A stretch of DNA of 5,523 nt, taken from positions 1-5,523 of the forward strand of contig JASHRK010000057.1 in the NCBI GenBank assembly GCA_030037405.1, in the 5' to 3' direction. Source of the stretch: Acidimicrobiales bacterium. Lineage in GTDB: Bacteria; Actinomycetota; Acidimicrobiia; Acidimicrobiales; Bog-793. Below the pieces are notes generated by a model. That model did no database searches. It was not told the origin of the DNA and worked only from the letters and a program-made list of their open reading frames with translations. The stretch's first letter is position 1. Each line of letters begins with the position of its first letter. Below are positions 1-4,831 of this stretch, piece after piece. The translations under genes were made by a program, and so were the position numbers.

Positions 1-362
1 TCGTCGACGGCGACAAGAAACGACGCCGGTGGTACCAAGGGGAGGCTGGCCGCGCCGCCCCCGGCACCGACGTCGAGCACAGTCCCCCCGCCCGGGAGAG
101 CCTCGAGAGCCCGCTCTCTCGACGGGCTCGGTCGGGGGTTCTCGAGGGCTGCCCGAGCCGCCCTCGAGAAGAGCTCGGGAGAGAAGCCGAAAGGAGACTC
201 GGGAGCCGCCCTCAGGATCTCGTCCGGGATCTTCCAAGAGTCGAGGCCTCGCCTCCAACAGAGCGCGGCGGCGCCGGCGGCGCCCGTGGCACCCCCCGTC
301 GCAGCTCTGCGGTCCGGGCTCTCCGTCGTGGGTCGCGACCCTTCGTCCTCGGGCATGCCCAA
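1..362 (-). CDS. Class I SAM-dependent methyltransferase, N-terminal fragment (3' end beyond window)
   Basis: An open frame runs off the left edge with no stop; 120 complete codons are visible. A low-complexity, Gly/Ala-rich N-terminus (about residues 20-33) leads into a segment containing SWKIPDEIL and APESPFGF (about 42-60). The SAM-binding motif I follows as VLDVGAGGG at residues 95-103, with an acidic residue (Asp120) where the end of the second strand should bind the ribose of SAM. This order is typical of actinobacterial class I methyltransferases; the substrate cannot be told because the C-terminal part is missing. I chose the TTG at 362 because GGAGGG (369-374) lies 6 nt upstream. The in-frame ATG at 354-356 is the alternative, but its spacing is 12 nt. 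The gene begins 75 nt after the potassium-channel stop, in the same frame. The call rests on hand translation of the minus strand. The overlapping plus-strand frame is Arg/Pro/Ser-rich and has no family features. Confidence 0.82.
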   Translation of the reverse strand, partial: MGMPEDEGSRPTTESPDRRAATGGATGAAGAAALCWRRGLDSWKIPDEILRAAPESPFGFSPELFSRAARAALENPRPSPSRERALEALPGGGTVLDVGAGGGAASLPLVPPASFLVAVD

Positions 363-368
363 CAGGAT

Positions 369-374
369 CCCTCC
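369..374 (-). promoter_or_regulatory. Ribosome binding site of the methyltransferase gene
   Basis: GGAGGG on the minus strand lies 6 nt before TTG (360-362) and 12 nt before the in-frame ATG (354-356). The spacing favours the TTG start, or at least makes the ATG-only reading less likely. Confidence 0.55.
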
Positions 375-420
375 GGCAAGAGGGAGCCGCCAACCCGGCC
401 TGGCTCGCCTGGCGACGCGG

Positions 421-438
421 AGCGCCAGTCTTGGCGCC
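421..438 (-). terminator. Possible hairpin at the end of the channel gene
   Basis: Directly after the TA of the channel stop codon, the minus strand reads GCGCCA, a four-base loop AGAC, then TGGCGC. A G-U pair extends the stem to seven. There is no T-run, so it is not a classic intrinsic terminator; GC-rich hairpins without a U tail are common after actinobacterial genes. GGCGCC also occurs just upstream (443-448), which would allow a competing fold. Position is the main support. Confidence 0.35.
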
Positions 439-1442
439 TACGGCGCCGGCGATCCGTGGTTCCCGTGGTTCCTTCGGTGACCGGGGCCGTCGCCGTTTGG
501 CACTACGAGAAGGAGCATGTCTCCTGGCGCCACTTCGGGGTCCTCCCCTACTCCGAGAGAGACCTTGCCTTCGTGGACGACACCGAGGATCAGCTCCGGC
601 CTCGCCATGCGCACGGCGCTCAGCGGCTGCGTCTCCGCGCCCCGGTCGACGAGTCGCTCTACGAGGCGGTGCTGTTCGCCTCGCACGAGGTGCATGAGCA
701 GCTCGCTCGCATGGGGCGCCTCGAGGCCCTTCGCGACCGTGTGACCGGTGAGGTCGTCGGGGGACAGTACCTGGCTGACCCCGAGATCCTTCAGCGGCTG
801 CAGCAGCCGCCGCGAGCTCACGAGAGCCGTGATGGGGACGCCGGGCGCCTCCTGGTGGACGAGCACGGCCGTCACGAGCACGTCGCCGTCGTCCTCGGCG
901 GCAATCAGGATATGGTCAGCGCCGGCGGGCTTGCCGGCACGGAGGATCTCCTCCGACGTCGGATCCCCCTGTATGACGTGGACGTGGGCGGGCACGCTGG
1001 CGGGCTCGACGTCGGCGACAAGCACGACGGCATCACCGGCCACCGCGAGCTCCTCCAACACGACCGGCACGGCCGGGTGCATCCCGAGCACAAGGCGGTA
1101 CGAACCCTCGGGGAAATGCTCCCTCATCTGCATGATCCTCCTTACTCCGTTGGCCACTGCTGAGCCCGTGACGACGGCGAATGCTCCGGCGAGGAGGGGG
1201 ATGGTCGTGAGCATCACGACAGAGGCCACGAAACGGCCCGAGGCGTTGTGCGGGGTCACGTCTCCGTACCCGACCGTCGTCGCTGTCGTGATCGCCCAGT
1301 ACCAGCCCGTGGTGACAGGAAGATGCTGCGTCGCCGCGAAGACGACGCCGCCCACCACGACGAAGGTCACGGCGCCGCCGATCAGCATGAGCGCGTGGTG
1401 CCGAGGTTTGGCTCTGAGCAGCCGGACCAGGATCAACGTCAC
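438..1442 (-). CDS. Two-transmembrane potassium channel with C-terminal RCK (TrkA-N/TrkA-C) domain
   Basis: The 334-residue product matches the length and layout of MthK-type ligand-gated K+ channels. TM1 spans about residues 17-38. The pore helix and selectivity filter TVGYGD are at 56-61, and TM2 is at about 70-98. The cytoplasmic RCK_N domain covers about 115-235 and includes GDPT at 159-162; RCK_C covers about 255-325. Four pores would assemble in the inner membrane and be gated by a ring of RCK domains. The usual Rossmann GxGxxG is replaced by LGMHPAVP, as in other non-NAD RCK domains. The tail is a short Asn/His/Gly repeat. The start is GTG at 1440-1442, with AAGGA (1450-1454) 7 nt upstream; an ATG at 1449-1447 is out of frame. 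A second, perfect Shine-Dalgarno lies inside the gene ahead of Met106 (separate entry). The gene is 126 nt from the LLM gene and may have its own promoter. Family is certain; the gating ligand is unknown. Confidence 0.93.
   Translation of the reverse strand: MTLILVRLLRAKPRHHALMLIGGAVTFVVVGGVVFAATQHLPVTTGWYWAITTATTVGYGDVTPHNASGRFVASVVMLTTIPLLAGAFAVVTGSAVANGVRRIMQMREHFPEGSYRLVLGMHPAVPVVLEELAVAGDAVVLVADVEPASVPAHVHVIQGDPTSEEILRAGKPAGADHILIAAEDDGDVLVTAVLVHQEAPGVPITALVSSRRLLQPLKDLGVSQVLSPDDLTGHTVAKGLEAPHASELLMHLVRGEQHRLVERLVDRGAETQPLSAVRMARPELILGVVHEGKVSLGVGEDPEVAPGDMLLLVVPNGDGPGHRRNHGNHGSPAP
454..471. repeat. 9-bp perfect tandem duplication in the channel tail
   Basis: The plus-strand unit CCGTGGTTC occurs twice in a row. 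It is in frame on the minus strand and encodes the repeated Asn-His-Gly of the channel C-terminus (NHGNHG), which lies outside the RCK_C fold. Confidence 0.85.
1137..1144 (-). promoter_or_regulatory. Internal perfect Shine-Dalgarno in the channel gene, before Met104/Met106
   Basis: The minus strand reads TAAGGAGG, a full eight-base complement to the 16S anti-SD core, within codons 100-102 of the channel. Two in-frame ATGs follow: codon 104 (1131-1133) after 3 nt, too close, and codon 106 (1125-1127) after 9 nt, a usable spacing. Initiation there would give a soluble RCK protein of about 229 residues lacking both membrane helices. It is a far better SD than the AAGGA at the annotated start of the gene. 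MthK is known to make such a product from Met107. Sequence and position are seen directly; use as a start is inferred. Confidence 0.6.
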
Positions 1443-1449
1443 CGCTGCA

Positions 1450-1454
1450 TCCTT
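1450..1454 (-). promoter_or_regulatory. Ribosome binding site of the potassium-channel gene
   Basis: AAGGA lies 7 nt before the GTG at 1440-1442 and decides that start; no in-frame ATG is close by. The inverted repeat at 1460-1483 ends only 5 nt upstream of it. Confidence 0.6.
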
Positions 1455-1459
1455 GCATT

Positions 1460-1483
1460 TCGCGGCACGGAACTCTGCCGCGA
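1460..1483 (-). other. Perfect 8-bp inverted repeat upstream of the channel gene (hairpin or operator)
   Basis: TCGCGGCA and TGCCGCGA are separated by an 8-nt spacer (1468-1475). In RNA this is a GC-rich 8-bp hairpin. It stands between the LLM stop and the channel's Shine-Dalgarno with no following T-run. It could be a U-less terminator for the upstream operon, a translational hairpin for the channel, or a repressor half-site pair. The sequence does not decide between these. Confidence 0.5.
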
Positions 1484-1530
1484 GTGCTCCGGCGTGCCCG
1501 AGCGCCCGGGGTCCGAGCGCCAGCCCCGTG

Positions 1531-1570
1531 AGCCCGCCGGCGCTATCGTCAGCCCGCCGGCGCTATCGTC
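1531..1570. repeat. 20-bp perfect tandem duplication at the LLM gene stop codon
   Basis: Bases 1531-1550 and 1551-1570 are identical. On the minus strand each unit begins with TGACGATAG, and the first unit supplies the stop codon of the LLM gene (TGA, 1569-1571, completed by the preceding T) followed in frame by TAG. The copy is outside the coding region and its length is not a multiple of three. Confidence 0.92.
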
Positions 1571-2606
1571 AACCTCTCACGGCGTCGAGGATCCGCTCCC
1601 GCGTGTCGGGACGGGGCCAGCCGGCGAGCACGAGGCTCGTGACGCAGGTCGGGCGCCACCGCGCCTCGATGTCGGCGACGATCTTGTCGGCGGGCCCGAC
1701 GAGGGCGACGTCCTCGACGAGGGCGGTCGGGATGCTGGCAGCCGCCTCGTCCTTCTTGCCCGCGAGATAGAGCGACTGCACCTCGTCACAGACCTCCGAC
1801 CATCCCATCCTCGCGAACACGTCGAGATGGAAGTTGGCGCCCTTGGCCCCCATGCCGCCGATGTAGAGAGCGAGAAGCGGCTTGAGGGCGCCGGCTGCGC
1901 GCTCGACGTCGTCGTCCTCGACGAGGCAGGTGACACTGGTGACTTCGAAGCCGGAAGGGCTCTGGCGTGCTCCCGGGCGCCCAAAGCCCTCGGCGAGAGC
2001 CTGGCGGTAGAAGGCATCGCTCTTGGGCGAGAACCAGAAGGCGAGCCAGCCGTCGGCGATCTCTGCGGCGAGGGCTACGTTTCTTGGGCCCTCGGCGGCG
2101 AGGTACACCGGGAGGTCAGTCCGCAGAGGATGGACCGTCGACTTGAGAGCCTTGCCGAGCCCCGCTCCGCCCGGATAGGGAAGCTGGTAGTGCCGGCCGG
2201 AGAAGGAGACCGCCTTCTCACGGGCGAAGACCGTTCGCAAGATCTCGAAATACTCCCGCGTGCGCTCGAGGGGGCGCGGGTACGGCTGGCCGTACCAGCC
2301 CTCCACCACCTGGGGGCCGGAGGCGCCGATGCCGAGGAGGACCCGCCCCCCGGAGAGGTGGTCGAGGGTCATCGCCGCCATGGCGAGCGCCGTCGGCGTC
2401 CTCGCCGCCATCTGGCAGATGGACGTCCCGAGCTTGATGGAACGGGAGCGAGCGCCCCACCAGGCAAGGGGCGTGAGGGCGTCCGATCCGTACGCCTCTG
2501 CGGTCCAGAAGCTGTCGACGCCGAGGGCTTCGGCCTCGGACAGCAGCTGCTCGACGCCCGGCGGCGGCCCGGCGCCCCAATACCCGGCTGACACCCCGAC
2601 TTTCAT
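1569..2606 (-). CDS. LLM-class F420-dependent oxidoreductase, Rv3520c-like
   Basis: The 345-residue product is a luciferase-like (bacterial luciferase superfamily) TIM-barrel oxidoreductase, expected to use coenzyme F420 for hydride transfer. Family features are the N-terminal strand with GYWGAG (8-13), FWTAEAYGSDALTPLAW (33-49), the glycine-rich LGIGASGPQVVEGWYG (91-106), and AEIADGW (181-187). The start resembles the group typified by mycobacterial Rv3520c, which sits in the cholesterol-catabolism region of M. tuberculosis; that is recollection of the family, not a search. The substrate is unknown. The ATG at 2604-2606 fits the conserved N-terminus, but its ribosome site is weak (GGCAGG, 8 nt upstream). 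It lies 53 nt after the solute-binding protein gene, so translation could depend on the same transcript. The stop codon lies on the 20-bp tandem repeat and is doubled in frame (TGA CGA TAG). Confidence 0.93.
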   Translation of the reverse strand: MKVGVSAGYWGAGPPPGVEQLLSEAEALGVDSFWTAEAYGSDALTPLAWWGARSRSIKLGTSICQMAARTPTALAMAAMTLDHLSGGRVLLGIGASGPQVVEGWYGQPYPRPLERTREYFEILRTVFAREKAVSFSGRHYQLPYPGGAGLGKALKSTVHPLRTDLPVYLAAEGPRNVALAAEIADGWLAFWFSPKSDAFYRQALAEGFGRPGARQSPSGFEVTSVTCLVEDDDVERAAGALKPLLALYIGGMGAKGANFHLDVFARMGWSEVCDEVQSLYLAGKKDEAAASIPTALVEDVALVGPADKIVADIEARWRPTCVTSLVLAGWPRPDTRERILDAVRG

Positions 2607-2633
2607 CTCTCTTGCCTGCCTTCACGAGTACGG

Positions 2634-2648
2634 CGCGGCGAGTCCGCG
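2634..2648 (-). other. Short inverted repeat between the solute-binding protein and LLM genes
   Basis: CGCGG and CCGCG flank a 5-nt spacer in the 53-nt gap. The stem is only 5 bp and has no T-run, so it may be chance in GC-rich DNA. I see no convincing promoter in this gap. Confidence 0.2.
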
Positions 2649-2659
2649 TTTGCGCCCCG

Positions 2660-4273
2660 TCACGACAGCCAGAAGCTGCGCAGATCGTAGTCGTCGAAGG
2701 AGACCCCGACCTTCGAGGAGACGACCCCGTGCACCTGGCTGGCGTAGCCGTCGATGACAGGCGGGAAGAGCAGGATGATGTAGCCACCGCTGTCGTAGTC
2801 GATCTTCTGCATCTCGTGGGCAAGCTCCGTCTGGCGGGCCGGGTCCACGGTCTTCAGAGCCTCGGAGTAGAGGGCGTTGTAGCGCGGATCGTCGAAGTGG
2901 CATTCGTTGAAGGGAGCCGTCGGGATCGTCGCCAGCGCCACCTGCACGAGGTAAGGGGCGTAGTACCAGAAGTCCTGGGCGAAGACCCAGTGCAGATAGC
3001 TCGGACCGTAGAACTCCGTCGCGTTCACGACGCGGAGAGCGACCGAGACACCGGCGGCCGAGGCCTGCTTGGCGAGGACCTGGGCCATCGAGGTCGTGCC
3101 CTGGGCGATGTCGCTCGTGACGAGCTGTGTCTTCAGGTGCTCGTGCCCCGCCTTGCGGAGCAGGAAGCGTGCCTCGTCGAGGTCCTGGTGCCTCTGCGGG
3201 AGGTCGTGGTCGTACTCGGCGTCCCATATCGAGAAGACGTCGTTGCCGATCGTGCCGTGGCCGCCGAAGACGGTCGCCATCATCTCCCGCCTGTCAACGA
3301 TGAGCCGCATGGCCTGGCGAACCCTCACGTCGTTGAAGGGGGCCACGTCGACGCGCATCGTGAAGGGCGTGAAGCCCCCTCCAGGGGAGACCACGACCCG
3401 CCCGCCCGAGGACTCGACGGCGCTCACGGCGTCGGCCGAGAGAAGGTTGACGATGTCGGCCTCCCCGGACTCGAGGGCGTCGATCTGCGAGGTCTCGTCG
3501 GAGTAGTCGCTCATGGTCACCGCATCGAGGTAAGGGTGGCCTTCCTGCCAGTAGTCCTTGTACCTGACGAAGGTGCTCTGTACCCCGGGCGTGAACGACT
3601 TGTACCTGAAAGGCCCGGTGCCGACCGGGTTCTTCGGGTCGTAGCCGGAGGGCACGATGTAGCAGTACTGGTTCGCCGCCGCCCCCCGAAACGTCGAGAA
3701 GGGTGTCTTGCAGGGCACGCTCACGGTGAGGCGGTCGAGCTGTTTGAGCCCTGCCGCGTCTATCGGGGCGAGGGTGGGAGCACCGGGAAGGGGCGCCTTC
3801 GGGTCGAGGATGCGGCGCAGGCTGAAGATCACGTCCTCGGCCGTCAGGTCCTTCCCGTTGTGGAAGGTGACGCCCGGGCGGAGGCGGATCGTCCAGCTCG
3901 TGGCGTCGGAGTTCGGCTCCATGCTCTCGGCCAGGCACGGCTCGGCGACGACGTCCGTGCTCCAGGTGAGGAGGGTCTCGTAAAGCTGGGCGATACGAGC
4001 AAAGTCGACGTTGTTGACGCCCGCCTGGGCATCGAGGGTGTCCGCGCTCGTCCCGCCCGTGAGGGCGGCAGTCAGCGTGCCGCCCCGCTCTATCCGCTCT
4101 CGATACCGAGCGGTCGTGCTGGCACCCGATGTCCCGCCGCACGCCGCCAGGCCCGCACCCGTGCCGGCGAGCGCTCCCGCCGCGAGCGCTCGCTCGAGGA
4201 AGTCGCGCCTCGTCAGGGTACGCCTCGCGAGCCGCCCCGAAGGCCCGCCGTCATCAGAGGTCGAAGTGTCCAT
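2660..4273 (-). CDS. ABC transporter substrate-binding lipoprotein, family 5 (peptide/opine/nickel type), Tat-exported
   Basis: The 537-residue protein has the usual size of SBP_bac_5 proteins, which bind peptides, nickel or other small solutes outside the membrane and hand them to an ABC importer. The N-terminus carries a twin-arginine motif (TRRDFL, Arg22-Arg23), a hydrophobic Ala/Gly/Leu stretch and a lipobox LAAC ending at Cys45. It should therefore cross by Tat and be anchored as a lipoprotein. The family signature is at about residues 127-155 (WTIRLRPGVTFHNGK, then LTAEDVIFSL), and PVGTGPF is at 216-222. Four cysteines besides the lipidated one (113, 188, 204, 458) could form disulfides. 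The ATG at 4271-4273 follows AAAGGAG by 7 nt, a strong site. No permease or ATPase gene is adjacent; the neighbours are a MaoC protein (52 nt upstream) and an LLM oxidoreductase (53 nt downstream). The ligand cannot be predicted, though the neighbours hint at a lipid-like or acyl substrate. Confidence 0.94.
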   Translation of the reverse strand: MDTSTSDDGGPSGRLARRTLTRRDFLERALAAGALAGTGAGLAACGGTSGASTTARYRERIERGGTLTAALTGGTSADTLDAQAGVNNVDFARIAQLYETLLTWSTDVVAEPCLAESMEPNSDATSWTIRLRPGVTFHNGKDLTAEDVIFSLRRILDPKAPLPGAPTLAPIDAAGLKQLDRLTVSVPCKTPFSTFRGAAANQYCYIVPSGYDPKNPVGTGPFRYKSFTPGVQSTFVRYKDYWQEGHPYLDAVTMSDYSDETSQIDALESGEADIVNLLSADAVSAVESSGGRVVVSPGGGFTPFTMRVDVAPFNDVRVRQAMRLIVDRREMMATVFGGHGTIGNDVFSIWDAEYDHDLPQRHQDLDEARFLLRKAGHEHLKTQLVTSDIAQGTTSMAQVLAKQASAAGVSVALRVVNATEFYGPSYLHWVFAQDFWYYAPYLVQVALATIPTAPFNECHFDDPRYNALYSEALKTVDPARQTELAHEMQKIDYDSGGYIILLFPPVIDGYASQVHGVVSSKVGVSFDDYDLRSFWLS

Positions 4274-4301
4274 GGTGGCTCTCCTTTGTTCGCTGTCGTC
4301 G

Positions 4302-4319
4302 TCCTGCCCCTCGACAGGA
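4302..4319 (-). other. Weak inverted repeat in the leader of the solute-binding protein gene
   Basis: TCCTG and CAGGA flank an 8-nt spacer in the 52-nt gap. The overlapping minus-strand CTCCT (4316-4320) could instead pair with AGGAG of the gene's own Shine-Dalgarno (4281-4285). Both pairings are only 5 bp, so this is a suggestion. Confidence 0.2.
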
Positions 4320-4325
4320 GCGTGC

Positions 4326-4796
4326 CTAGAGGTCCTCGGGAGCGCGCTCCGTCCGGACCTCGACGGAGCGGGAGGTGACCACGAGGTCGCCGGCCTCGTC
4401 GCGGTACTCGGTGATCGTTTCTTCGAAACGCAACTTCCCTCCGCGCCGGCCCTCGCGTTCCCACGAGCGCCCCTTCGACGTCGTGGCGCTGAGGACGTCT
4501 CCGACCTCGAGAGGACGGGCGTAGAGGTAGTGCTGCTCGGCGTGGAGGGCGAGGACCTCTTCCGAGCCTGAGCCGCCCGACCCGATGCCCGGCCAAGCCC
4601 GGCCGGGCTTCGGCCTGAGCGGGTAGTCGGGATCGAAGTGAGCGCCCGCCTCGACGAACGTCGGAGGGGCGATCACGCCGTCGAGCCCCCTCGATGCTGC
4701 GTCGTCGGCGTCGACATAGACCTGGTTCCCATCGCCGATGGCGCGGGCGAAGGCCATGACGTGGCCCGCTTCGACGGGAAAGCGCTCGATCGGCAT
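4326..4796 (-). CDS. MaoC-family hot-dog protein, FAS1-like dehydratase N-terminal type (HadA-like)
   Basis: The 156-residue product has the order of a MaoC_dehydrat_N single hot-dog domain: ARAIGDGNQVYVD (17-29), the conserved APPTF turn (43-47), a YARPLEVGDVL strand (92-102), and GGKLRFEETITEYRD (119-133) with VVTSRS (139-144). Enzymes of this fold hydrate enoyl thioesters as dimers. The catalytic hydratase-2 motif GDxNPIH reads GDGNQVY here, with the His replaced by Tyr. It therefore looks like the substrate-binding, non-catalytic partner (as HadA or HadC to HadB) and should need a catalytic MaoC subunit, which is not seen downstream and may lie off the right edge. The ATG at 4794-4796 has GAGAGGAG about 5 nt upstream. 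The gene starts 29 nt after the SDR stop, consistent with one operon. A 16-bp perfect palindrome lies inside the gene (4595-4610). Confidence 0.88.
   Translation of the reverse strand: MPIERFPVEAGHVMAFARAIGDGNQVYVDADDAASRGLDGVIAPPTFVEAGAHFDPDYPLRPKPGRAWPGIGSGGSGSEEVLALHAEQHYLYARPLEVGDVLSATTSKGRSWEREGRRGGKLRFEETITEYRDEAGDLVVTSRSVEVRTERAPEDL
4595..4610. repeat. 16-bp perfect palindrome inside the MaoC gene
   Basis: AAGCCCGGCCGGGCTT equals its own reverse complement. GGCC lies on both sides (4591-4594 and 4612-4615) with a one-base asymmetry, extending the dyad to about 25 bp. It encodes part of the loop RPKPGRAWPG. Confidence 0.7.
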
Positions 4797-4813
4797 GGCG
4801 TCTCCTCTCGGGT

Positions 4814-4831
4814 ACCTCAGGTAGCTCAGGT
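4814..4831. repeat. 9-bp near-perfect tandem repeat giving a doubled SDR stop
   Basis: On the minus strand ACCTGAGCT is followed by ACCTGAGGT (8 of 9 identical). Both TGA codons (4826-4828 and 4817-4819) are in the SDR frame, so the gene ends with two stops three codons apart. Confidence 0.7.

Noticed and set aside
102..168. Three CTCGAG sites within 67 bp
   Set aside because: They lie in methyltransferase coding sequence, are unevenly spaced and fall in different codon contexts; Leu/Glu/Ser codons in GC-rich DNA explain them.
29..697. 222-codon plus-strand open frame at the left end
   Set aside because: Arg/Pro/Ser-rich without motifs; it lies opposite the methyltransferase fragment and the channel C-terminus, both clearly coding on the minus strand.
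1540..1572. Promoter formed by TTGACG and the second GATAG in the tandem repeat
   Set aside because: TTGACG is a fair -35, but no hexamer at 16-19 nt resembles TANNNT, so I do not annotate it.
748..1770. 340-codon plus-strand Ser/Thr/Ala-rich open frame
   Set aside because: Its composition is that of a shadow frame; it lies opposite the pore and RCK of the channel and runs across the gap.
1248..2591. 447-codon plus-strand open frame across the channel start and LLM gene
   Set aside because: It crosses an intergenic gap, has no recognisable domain, and mirrors the codon bias of the LLM gene on the other strand.
2612..4378. 588-codon plus-strand open frame opposite the solute-binding protein
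   Set aside because: Its translation is rich in Arg, Gly, Val and Glu with no family features, whereas the minus strand encodes a full, well-recognised SBP with a strong ribosome site. Long antisense frames are usual in GC-rich genes.
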